The notes under the pieces are model-generated. The model searched no databases. It saw only the letters and a list, made by a program, of their open reading frames with translations, and was not told the origin of the DNA. Positions 1 through 5,084 of a DNA stretch of 6,774 bases are shown here, piece by piece. The DNA lies in the NCBI GenBank assembly GCA_003162615.1, contig PMNG01000143.1, positions 1-6,774 of the forward strand, in the 5' to 3' direction. The position numbers and the translations under genes were made by a program. Each line of letters begins with the position of its first letter. Position 1 is the first letter of the stretch. Origin of the DNA: Methanothrix sp. GTDB lineage: Archaea; Halobacteriota; Methanosarcinia; Methanotrichales; Methanotrichaceae.

Positions 1-425
1 GCCTATCCAGCTAAACACGTACCTGAAATCTAATATGTGCTGCGAACTGATGTTCGAGAGAGGAGTTCGATAAGCGACATTATGACATCAAGCATCCGAT
101 TAGAGAGCGGTGAAGGCTATTCGGTGCTTTCCTGATCGATGATCGAGAAGAAGAATAAAGATCTAAATGATTCGATGAACGCGATCTCGACTTTGGGGGA
201 GAAGGAGGATATGATGAGAGATGTCCGAGACTCACGGGAAGCTGCTGCTGCGTGATTCAATTTGTAGTGCGATTCATAAGTACTATTGTCCTGATTGGGC
301 ATAATGCGGGAAATCATAGCGTCCCCTTAATGTCTCAGTCTCACCGCATGTTTGTCACAACGTTGAGTTCACCGAATCTGTAATGGCTTACTCAAGATCG
401 AGTTTCAGGAGTTGGAGGTTGAAAT
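1..425. other. Gene-poor left flank
   Basis: No convincing gene is seen here. A minus-strand open frame of 66 codons (117-317) begins with ATG and has a GGGG run a few bases upstream. Its product is serine- and phenylalanine-rich, matches no family I recognise, and has no clear TATA box, so I do not call it. The right end carries the leader and ribosome binding site of the gene at 426. Confidence 0.4.
415..420 (+). promoter_or_regulatory. Shine-Dalgarno site for the 117-residue gene
   Basis: GGAGGT lies 5 bases before the ATG at 426, with a second GGAG-like run just upstream (408-412). It is a strong match to the 16S rRNA 3' end and is the main reason for accepting the start at 426. No clear TATA box was found upstream. 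Confidence 0.6.
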
Positions 426-779
426 ATGAAGTCAAATGCTAAGGATAGCAGCAAGAAGAAATCGATTAAGAATTCAGCTCCAAATACTAAAATTCTGGAC
501 CGAAATGATCATCCCGTAGAGATTGAAATCGTGAATCCTCGAGTTAATAAAAAGAGGAAACTAGCTGAAAATTTAGGCTTAAATGCTAAATCCGTGGACC
601 AGGATAGCCGTTCTTTGGAGGATGTTGTAGTTCATAATGACCTATGGATGCTGAAATATGATATCAACGAGAATGGCATCGGGAAGATCCTCCTGCCACC
701 AAGCCTTTCCACATTGCTGCAATCAGACCGGGTGTCTATATCGCCGTCCTCGGGCGGTCTGTTCATCAGATCGATTTAA
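426..779 (+). CDS. Hypothetical 117-residue protein, basic N-terminus, possible AbrB-like C-terminus
   Basis: I do not recognise this gene. The ATG at 426 follows a strong GGAGGT site, and the frame ends at TAA 777-779. Residues 1-20 are lysine/serine-rich and probably disordered. A second basic patch (NKKRKL) is at about 41-46. Residues 79-115 read like one SpoVT/AbrB-type swapped-hairpin half: the order is D-x-N-E-N-G, then K-I-L-L-P-P-S-L, then D-R-V-S-I, then G-G-L-F-I-R. That matches the family's pattern of an N-G turn, LP, a helix, a D-x-V strand and a closing GL-IR strand. If real, the protein could be a small DNA-binding regulator or antitoxin, but the usual G-D before V is S-D here and no toxin gene adjoins it. 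There are no membrane segments or cysteines. Gene reality is fairly likely; function is a weak inference. Confidence 0.6.
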   Translation: MKSNAKDSSKKKSIKNSAPNTKILDRNDHPVEIEIVNPRVNKKRKLAENLGLNAKSVDQDSRSLEDVVVHNDLWMLKYDINENGIGKILLPPSLSTLLQSDRVSISPSSGGLFIRSI

Positions 780-973
780 CTTTATGAACTATAAACCTTG
801 AATAATTGCTGGCAATGGTCCCGAACAGAGGTGAACCTGAGTTCAGATAGCGTACCGGTGGTTGGAATTGTGGTCGCTGATTACTGACCCGAGCTTTGCG
901 TGGCATGAATTTTTGAACGGGTGCCTCATCGATACATATCCTGTTGATGGGATCGACTTAGCTCGACCGATTC

Positions 974-1058
974 ATCACTTCGCACCTTTCGCAGAGCCAC
1001 TTCGTAGGAGACCCTTCAGGCCATGAAGCCGTTCAGCTTGGGGCTGAAATGAAGTGAT
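974..1058. other. Potential multibranched RNA/DNA structure
   Basis: An 8-base arm ATCACTTC (974-981) is perfectly complementary to GAAGTGAT (1051-1058). Inside lie two further perfect hairpins: CTTCA/TGAAG (1014-1018 with 1024-1028, 5-base loop) and TTCAGC/GCTGAA (1032-1037 with 1043-1048, 5-base loop). CACTTCG occurs twice (976-982 and 998-1004), so the closing arm has an alternative partner. Nested closing stem plus two hairpins in a gene-free region is compatible with a small structured RNA, but no promoter or known family supports it. Strand is undetermined. Confidence 0.25.
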
Positions 1059-1382
1059 AACATAAAAGGGGGACAGAGCAGCGGTGCGCCTTCGCCCCTC
1101 GCACATTATACGCATATCTTCAGGCAATTCTTTGAAAGTATAGAAGCGTTCTGCCGGCCTTATTATTTTAATTACAATTTGGCTTAAAGGAAGTAGGACG
1201 TTGCTAGCACAGTCAAAGGAGATCGACAAGCTAGTAAGGTGACGCGCCGAAGATCACATCACGGTCATCATAGCCTGAACACGCAGTCAGTTGAAGAGAG
1301 GCTTTCAGACTGCAGGATTGTGTCCGTGCCAGTGCGGGTAAAGAAAATAGGAAAATTGCCGAATTCTCGAAGGAGGGGGGCC

Positions 1383-1404
1383 ATAAGGCTAAGTTAGTCC
1401 TTAT
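1383..1404. repeat. Bulged inverted repeat upstream of the peroxiredoxin gene
   Basis: ATAAGG (1383-1388) pairs with CCTTAT (1399-1404). The inner CT (1389-1390) pairs with AG (1396-1397), leaving one bulged T at 1398 and a 5-base loop. It sits about 90 bases before the peroxiredoxin TATA box, directly after a GGAGGGGGG run. It could be an operator-like dyad or a hairpin. Nothing shows which. Confidence 0.25.
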
Positions 1405-1491
1405 TAATACAATCTGTACAGCTTCCGGTCAGAGCATCGAGTCGTCTTTTTGCCACCCTGTCCTGGGGCCGGGTTTAATTTCGGGAACCTC

Positions 1492-1499
1492 TTTATATT
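1492..1499 (+). promoter_or_regulatory. Archaeal TATA box for the peroxiredoxin gene
   Basis: TTTATATT lies 33-40 bases before the ATG at 1532. Normal archaeal spacing puts transcription start near 1518-1523, giving a very short leader that just includes the GAGGT ribosome binding site (1520-1524). This supports the internal ATG over any upstream extension of the frame. Confidence 0.5.
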
Positions 1500-1531
1500 T
1501 TAAGCGAACACTTATTAATGAGGTTAGGGCG

Positions 1532-1996
1532 ATGGCAGACAAGCTAAAAGTCGGCGACAGATCCATAGATTTCGCATTACAAGACCAGAACAGGAAGATG
1601 TTTAAGCTCTCGAATCACTTGGGGAGATGGGTTCTACTCTCCTTTCATCCGTTGGCATGGACATCCGTCTGCGCCAAGCAGATGAGAGCCTTAGAGGACA
1701 GCAAGAGGACATTTGACTCGTTGAACATCGTGGCCGTTGGCATCAGCGTTGATTCAGTGCCTTGCAAGAAGGCCTGGGCAGATAGCCTTGGAATCGTGAA
1801 CACATCGCTACTATCTGACTTCTGGCCTCACGGCGGTGTAGCGCAGATTTATGGAATCTTGAGAGAGAAGGAAGGGTTCTCTGAGAGAGCAAACATACTG
1901 GTGGATCGGAGTGGTGGCATAGCCTCTGTCAGGGTATATGATCTGAAGCAGTTCCCAGACCTGAACGAAGTAACGGATTTGCTCAAGACCAGGTGA
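1532..1996 (+). CDS. Peroxiredoxin (AhpC/TSA-type thioredoxin-fold peroxidase)
   Basis: This 154-residue cytoplasmic protein should reduce hydrogen peroxide, organic peroxides or peroxynitrite through a cysteine thiol. The peroxidatic motif P-x3-T-x2-C is intact at residues 40-47 (P40, T44, C47), after the usual buried strand WVLLSFHP. The conserved arginine of the active site is probably R119, in the S-E-R-A-N-I-L-V-D segment. A second cysteine, C78, sits in the S-V-D-S-V-P-C-K-K-A-W segment, where most relatives have serine. It is not at the standard C-terminal resolving position, so the enzyme may be 1-Cys or atypical 2-Cys, close to the AhpE/BCP groups. Length is short but normal for this group. 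GAGGT at 1520-1524 supports the ATG at 1532. The frame stays open upstream but has no start codon there. It converges with the sulfite-reductase-like gene, 108 bases away. The electron donor cannot be told from sequence. Confidence 0.9.
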   Translation: MADKLKVGDRSIDFALQDQNRKMFKLSNHLGRWVLLSFHPLAWTSVCAKQMRALEDSKRTFDSLNIVAVGISVDSVPCKKAWADSLGIVNTSLLSDFWPHGGVAQIYGILREKEGFSERANILVDRSGGIASVRVYDLKQFPDLNEVTDLLKTR

Positions 1997-2041
1997 TCTG
2001 TATCGGCCTTTGGAAGAAAAATTTAGAGGCACTAACAAGCC

Positions 2042-2100
2042 CTAAGTATCCTCCTTAGATAACCGGACAAAACTCGAGAGGGCATTACACTTTTAAAAAA
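2042..2100. terminator. Convergent intergenic termination zone
   Basis: Between the two converging stops lie a small dyad CTAAG/CTTAG (2042-2046 with 2054-2058) and, on the minus strand, a T6 run (complement of 2095-2100) five bases past the stop codon of the minus-strand gene. Archaeal RNA polymerase terminates on oligo-T without needing a hairpin, so this T-run is a plausible terminator for the sulfite-reductase-like gene. The signal for the plus-strand gene is weaker. Confidence 0.35.
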
Positions 2101-2104
2101 TAAA

Positions 2105-2761
2105 TTAGACGACTTCCGCTTTGAATTTGTCGAATCCTATTTCGTCGATGAACTCTCCCAAGCGCTGCTTCTTGGCATGAGCCTTGTAGTAGTTGATGAC
2201 CTTCTCTACCAAGTTCATGGCCTCGTCGTCTGAAAGATTCTCTGCTAGAACCTGCCCTATCATGGGCTTGAGTCCGCTACATCCGCCCACCAGAATCTTC
2301 CAGCCCTTGGAAGTGCCGATCAGCCCCAAGTCCTTAACAGCCGGCTCAGCGCACGAGTTGCCGCAGCCCGATACTCCGATTTTGAACTTCCAGGGAAGCT
2401 CCATGCCATGATATTTCGCGTCCAGCTTGAGACCGACGCCAACCGAATCCTGCTGCCCTCGTTTGCAGAAGGTAGTTCCGGGACAGATCTTTACGCTCCT
2501 AACGCAGAGACCGATGGCCGCGCCAGGCTTCATCCCCAGGTCCAACCAGGCGTTGTCGATGTCCTCCGGAGGAATGCCCACGATAGCGATCCTCTGGGCG
2601 GATGTGATCTTCAGGACCTTGGCATGGTACTTCTCAGCCACGTCCGCGATCTTTCTCAATCCTGCTGGATCGATTATGCCGCCAGGGATATGAGGTGCTA
2701 TGGCGAAGGTTTCCTTATCCCTCTGAATAATGGCTCCCTTTTCGAGTATGTCTTTTGTCAT
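2105..2761 (-). CDS. Small sulfite/nitrite reductase-like siroheme–4Fe-4S protein
   Basis: This 218-residue soluble protein is one half-unit of the sulfite/nitrite reductase fold. Residues ~18-75 form the ferredoxin-like half domain, including G-G-I-I-D-P and the siroheme-contacting T-S-A-Q-R (53-57). Residues ~85-170 carry the metal-binding half: C93-x5-C99, then C133-x3-C137 in the G-C-G-N-S-C loop, the classic ligand set for a 4Fe-4S cluster bridged to siroheme. The C-terminus (R-L-G-E-F-I-D-x-I-G) is family-typical. Assimilatory enzymes have two half-units and about twice the length, so this matches the short Dsr-like proteins of methanogens, whose physiological reaction is not settled. 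A role in sulfite or another small oxyanion, or in tetrapyrrole-bound electron transfer, is inference. The ATG at 2759-2761 follows a GGTGGAG site, and a TATA box lies at 2829-2837. An extra cysteine, C161, sits in a G-G-C-S-G loop. Confidence 0.85.
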   Translation of the reverse strand: MTKDILEKGAIIQRDKETFAIAPHIPGGIIDPAGLRKIADVAEKYHAKVLKITSAQRIAIVGIPPEDIDNAWLDLGMKPGAAIGLCVRSVKICPGTTFCKRGQQDSVGVGLKLDAKYHGMELPWKFKIGVSGCGNSCAEPAVKDLGLIGTSKGWKILVGGCSGLKPMIGQVLAENLSDDEAMNLVEKVINYYKAHAKKQRLGEFIDEIGFDKFKAEVV

Positions 2762-2828
2762 ATCTCCACCTCTAGACGAAAATTTTAGTAATCTATCTAG
2801 CTGTATAGTATTTGAACACTGTCCTTTT

Positions 2829-2837
2829 CTTATAAAT
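2829..2837 (-). promoter_or_regulatory. TATA box for the sulfite-reductase-like gene, possibly bidirectional
   Basis: On the minus strand this reads ATTTATAAG, about 70 bases before the ATG, giving a predicted start near 2806 and a leader of about 45 bases. The surrounding CTTATAAATAAG is nearly palindromic and also reads as a TATA box on the plus strand, where it would start transcription near 2860. Confidence 0.45.
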
Positions 2838-2860
2838 AAGATTTAATTTATCCTGGTGCA

Positions 2861-2983
2861 GTGAAATCAGCTGAACAAATAATCGTAGCCTTCGCGTTAA
2901 TTTCTCTTGATTACTTTGATACACTCAGTACGGAATTACTTAGCAATGTAATTGATGCCTTAGATCCCCCGAAGTTGGTATAG
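2861..2983 (+). CDS. Possible leaderless 40-residue ORF
   Basis: GTG at 2861 opens 40 codons ending at TAG 2981-2983. There is no Shine-Dalgarno site, but the plus-strand TATA-like TTATAAATA (2829-2837) lies at the distance expected if the GTG itself were the first transcribed base, as in archaeal leaderless mRNAs. The product is helical-looking, hydrophobic and acidic, with leucine-rich segments (QIIVAFALISL, ELLSNVIDAL) and no cysteine. I recognise no family. A chance open frame or a decayed gene start is just as likely, so this is offered only as a candidate. Confidence 0.22.
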   Translation: MKSAEQIIVAFALISLDYFDTLSTELLSNVIDALDPPKLV

Positions 2984-3142
2984 GATTAGACCGCTTCGCG
3001 ATAATCTCGTTCTGGTCATGCCATCCCACCGGCTTCAATAAATCGATCTCTACCAGGCCATATCTAATGATATTATCAAGTCATGAGCCCACGGCCGCAA
3101 AATCACTTTTATTTATACGTCAATTATCAAATACAAATCTGG

Positions 3143-3187
3143 GCAAAAGTCGTGCACCCTCTTATTTGCGTCATCGTTGACTTTTGC
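3143..3187. repeat. 9-bp perfect inverted repeat with 27-base spacer
   Basis: GCAAAAGTC (3143-3151) is exactly complementary to GACTTTTGC (3179-3187), with flanking GG and CC that could extend the stem around a bulge. The repeat begins at the point where the plus-strand TATA-like ATTTATAC (3111-3118) would start a transcript. Read on the minus strand it would be a hairpin about 35 bases past the rhodanese stop codon. Either a small RNA or a 3'-end processing or termination element is possible. Confidence 0.35.
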
Positions 3188-3199
3188 TTCCCATTGGGA

Positions 3200-3218
3200 G
3201 AGATCTCATAGGGATCTC
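3200..3218 (-). terminator. Hairpin just past the rhodanese stop codon
   Basis: GAGATC (3200-3205) pairs with GATCTC (3213-3218) across a 7-base loop, three bases beyond the stop codon of the minus-strand rhodanese gene. No T-run follows directly, so it could stabilise the mRNA 3' end as easily as end transcription. Confidence 0.25.
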
Positions 3219-3221
3219 AAA

Positions 3222-4499
3222 TCACTTCATTTCTCCGCTGACCTTCTCACTGACTATTGATTCTTTAGGCTTAGTCATTTCCTGCCAAGTGGAAAGCTTG
3301 GCATCGTAGCCCATGATCTCAAGAGCGAACCAGACTAAAGAAGCCTCGACGCCGGAAGTTGTGTATACCACAACGGGCTTCTCCTTTCGGATACCCGAGA
3401 ACAGAATCTTAAGCGCAGCCTCATCCTTGATTCGACCGTTGATCATGACGCAATCATAAGGAATATTGAAAGAACCGGGTATGGATTCAGCCCCAAACTC
3501 TCGTAAGCTTCTCGCGTCCAACAATTGGAATCCGCCTTTCTTCGTCTCTTCCTGGGTGACCAGGAGTTCTGGCTTCTGCTCAAAAGCGTAGTCAGCCTTT
3601 GGTCTAGTCAGGGATTCGTTTATCACTGAGTGATTAGCTTCCACCCAGTTCTCTAGCCCGCCATCCAGGACTCGAATCTTTGCCGGGTCGTGACCTAGAT
3701 AGCGCATCACCCAGTAAGCGTAGGTGGATACTGCTGGTCCTCCGCCGCAGGGCCTGCACTCTCCATATATCAAAACGCTGCTGTTCCGGGAGATTCCCGC
3801 ACCCCCAAGAATCCTCGCTAGATCAGAAGCTGGCCGGAGCGTGCCATTTTCCTGGAAGTCCAAGTAATCGACGTGCACAGCACCTGGAATGAATTTCGTT
3901 ACCCCATCGCTGACATCCAGGACCACATCGAAATTGGATATGTTCGAGAGCGGAGCTGCCAATGCGTAGAAGTTACGGCTCCTCTTTTGCTCGATGTAGT
4001 TTGCTGGCTTTCCGAACGATCCGCTGGCCGACTGGTTGGCTTGCAATGCGACGCTTGTGCCGGTTTCTGCCGGACTGGCAGTCGTGGCCTTAGTTGAGCT
4101 GGAATCGTTGAAACCCGATACTGGCTGATTCCACCTGAATTGACTGGAGACCTTTGGCCATTCGATTGGGGACTGGGGCGATGCTTGCGTTGCATTACCA
4201 ATGCCCATCATATTGTCCAGCTCGGCTTTGGCGTCCCATCCAGTTGACGTGGAACAGGTCACCCCTACATATTTACCTAGATCGCCGCATTCGCTCCCCT
4301 GCGTTACATGAGCCAGCGATAAAAGCATGAAAACCCCAGCAACGATGCAGATTAATGTCTTCCGTGAATTGTATGAACCAAAGAAATTCCCAATTGGATC
4401 GTTAAAGGCTGAAAGTTCCTCCACAGCTCGGAATAATTTCAGCACAAGTTCCCCAAAACTATCGTTAAGTTCGTTTTCTCTCGCGTTCTTAGCGCTCAT
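3222..4499 (-). CDS. Membrane-anchored, extracytoplasmic tandem-rhodanese protein with altered active sites
   Basis: I place the start at the ATG 4497-4499, which has GGAG 6 bases upstream; this gives 425 residues. A GTG at 4550 would add 17 but lies at or before the predicted transcription start. Numbering below counts from that GTG. About 45 cytoplasmic residues precede a positively charged N-S-R-K and one membrane helix (~66-82). A Ser/Thr/Pro/Asn-rich linker (~100-190) with N-X-S/T sequons follows, then two rhodanese domains (~190-303 and ~325-425). Domain 1 keeps R-V-L-D-G-G-L-E-N-W but carries C265-R-P-C268 near the active loop. Domain 2 has Y-T-T-S-G-V where active homologues have Y-C-G-S-G-V, so its catalytic cysteine is replaced by T397. 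Sulfurtransferase activity is therefore uncertain. The anchor places the domains outside the membrane, where sulfane-sulfur or thiol handling is possible. It stands alone with its own TATA box. Confidence 0.82.
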   Translation of the reverse strand: MSAKNARENELNDSFGELVLKLFRAVEELSAFNDPIGNFFGSYNSRKTLICIVAGVFMLLSLAHVTQGSECGDLGKYVGVTCSTSTGWDAKAELDNMMGIGNATQASPQSPIEWPKVSSQFRWNQPVSGFNDSSSTKATTASPAETGTSVALQANQSASGSFGKPANYIEQKRSRNFYALAAPLSNISNFDVVLDVSDGVTKFIPGAVHVDYLDFQENGTLRPASDLARILGGAGISRNSSVLIYGECRPCGGGPAVSTYAYWVMRYLGHDPAKIRVLDGGLENWVEANHSVINESLTRPKADYAFEQKPELLVTQEETKKGGFQLLDARSLREFGAESIPGSFNIPYDCVMINGRIKDEAALKILFSGIRKEKPVVVYTTSGVEASLVWFALEIMGYDAKLSTWQEMTKPKESIVSEKVSGEMK

Positions 4500-4568
4500 T
4501 TCAGCTCCAGGGCCTGTTCTAGTTGAACATCGGCGGTTGCACTGGCCCACTAACCATTAATTAAACCA

Positions 4569-4576
4569 ATATATAG
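4569..4576 (-). promoter_or_regulatory. TATA box for the rhodanese-like gene, possibly bidirectional
   Basis: CTATATAT on the minus strand predicts a start near 4545, giving a leader of about 45 bases before the ATG at 4499. It is one argument against the GTG at 4550. The core ATATAT is self-complementary, so the same element could also drive plus-strand transcription starting near 4600. Confidence 0.5.
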
Positions 4577-4844
4577 GGGGAGCGCTACCGTAACATGAGT
4601 TCATGGAGCACTACCATAAAGCGCAAGTTCGGAGAGACCTTTAATCCAAGAATCCAACCGCTCAGGTGAAAGACTGTTGGCAAAAAATGTAGCTTCTAAT
4701 CTCTCGGTAGTAATCCATGAGAGATGTACGAAGATGGGATCAATCCAGACTTCTTGTACCTAAAGTCTGGTGTTTGCACCCAAGTCTGCCCGAAGGGCAG
4801 TTTAGGCGCAAAGCCGCTTGCCATACAAAGTTACAGCAAAAAGC
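4577..4844. other. Gene-free region with four consecutive inverted repeats
   Basis: No supported gene is present; an 82-codon plus-strand frame here runs antisense into the cold-shock gene and is a shadow. Perfect dyads occur in a row: CCAAC/GTTGG (4654-4658 with 4676-4680), ATCTCTC/GAGAGAT (4699-4705 with 4719-4725), CCAGACTT/AAGTCTGG (4745-4752 with 4763-4770) and CTGCCC/GGGCAG (4786-4791 with 4795-4800, 3-base loop). AAGTCTG also recurs at 4782-4788, so the third and fourth dyads can compete. The region could be a structured small RNA or the 3' end of the cold-shock transcript. Confidence 0.4.
4745..4800. repeat. Pair of strong hairpins downstream of the cold-shock gene
   Basis: The 8-bp dyad CCAGACTT/AAGTCTGG has a 10-base loop, and the 6-bp GC-rich dyad CTGCCC/GGGCAG has a 3-base loop. 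They lie 44-100 bases past the cold-shock stop codon on the minus strand. No long T-run follows either one, so a classical intrinsic terminator is not shown. They may protect or process the mRNA 3' end. Confidence 0.4.
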
Positions 4845-5039
4845 TTATACTTTTGCTACTTTCTCCGCCTTAGGGCCTTTCTCGCCCTCTACTACCTCGA
4901 AGGTGACCTTGTCCCCTTCATCGATAGTGACGCTGGGATTTAAACCTGAAGCGTGTACGAAATAATCTTTTCCATCGTCGCCAGCTATGAATCCAAAGCT
5001 CTTAACTCTGTTGAAAAACTTTACTGTTCCATTTACCAT
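4845..5039 (-). CDS. Cold-shock domain protein (CspA family)
   Basis: This 64-residue protein is one complete cold-shock OB-fold, an RNA/single-stranded DNA chaperone acting in the cytoplasm. It opens with the family-typical G-T-V-K-F-F-N. RNP1 is K13-S-F-G-F-I18, where most relatives have K-G-F-G-F-I, and RNP2 is in D-Y-F-V-H-A-S (25-31). The later strand V-T-F-E-V-V-E-G-E-K-G-P-K-A-E is also standard. Length is at the short end of the usual 64-70 residues. The ATG (5037-5039) follows a GAGG site 8 bases upstream and a TATA box at 5077-5084. It is monocistronic, with a short leader of about 15 bases, so the long cold-responsive 5' leader of E. coli cspA is absent. Cold-shock proteins are patchily distributed in archaea and are often thought to have come from bacteria. 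Confidence 0.93.
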   Translation of the reverse strand: MVNGTVKFFNRVKSFGFIAGDDGKDYFVHASGLNPSVTIDEGDKVTFEVVEGEKGPKAEKVAKV

Positions 5040-5076
5040 TTCTAATTCCTCAGTTAAGCGTAGGTATGGCGGAGTC

Positions 5077-5084
5077 CTATATAA
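5077..5084 (-). promoter_or_regulatory. TATA box for the cold-shock gene
   Basis: TTATATAG on the minus strand, 38-45 bases before the ATG, predicts a start near 5053 and a leader of about 14 bases that includes the GAGG ribosome binding site. It is one of the clearest archaeal promoters in the window. Confidence 0.6.

Larger units (their letters stand above)
780..1490. other. Gene-free stretch with foldable segments
   Basis: No supported protein gene is present. A minus-strand frame of 84 codons (975-1229) starts with TTG, lacks a ribosome binding site and gives an arginine/serine-rich product of no known family, so I treat it as chance. The segment 974-1058 can fold into a closed multi-hairpin structure and 1383-1404 into a bulged hairpin; both are listed separately. 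No tRNA or known RNA family was recognised. Confidence 0.4.
2984..3221. other. Gene-free stretch between the sulfite-reductase-like and rhodanese genes
   Basis: No supported gene. One plus-strand frame stays open for about 70 codons but lacks a start signal and recognisable content. The stretch holds a plus-strand TATA-like ATTTATAC (3111-3118), a 9-bp inverted repeat at 3143-3187, and a dyad at 3200-3218 directly after the rhodanese stop. The last two would be in the 3' untranslated region of the minus-strand rhodanese mRNA. Confidence 0.35.

Noticed and set aside
205..300. Possible C/D box guide RNA (ATGATGA near 209 and CTGA near 291)
   Set aside because: The boxes are about 80 bases apart, without good internal C'/D' boxes or a terminal stem, which is too loose for an archaeal sRNA.
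117..317. Minus-strand 66-codon frame with ATG and a GGGG run upstream
   Set aside because: The product has no recognisable family or typical composition, and no TATA box is visible. It is too short to accept on frame length alone.
975..1229. Minus-strand 84-codon frame
   Set aside because: It starts with TTG, lacks a ribosome binding site and is arginine/serine-rich without family features. It overlaps foldable DNA, which explains it as well.
1295..1531. In-frame upstream extension of the peroxiredoxin gene (79 open codons)
   Set aside because: No ATG, GTG or TTG start lies in this frame. The TATA box at 1492 and the GAGGT site at 1520 both point to the ATG at 1532, which also gives the normal family N-terminus.
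2193..2788. Three plus-strand frames opposite the sulfite-reductase-like gene
   Set aside because: They are antisense shadows of a gene with intact catalytic motifs, and their translations show no domain features.
3680..4201. Frames on both strands inside the rhodanese-like gene
   Set aside because: They lie in alternative frames of a convincing protein-coding gene and have no start signals or motifs.
4500..4550. GTG start 17 codons upstream for the rhodanese-like protein
   Set aside because: It has no good ribosome binding site and falls at or before the transcription start predicted from the TATA box. The ATG at 4499 has GGAG at proper spacing.
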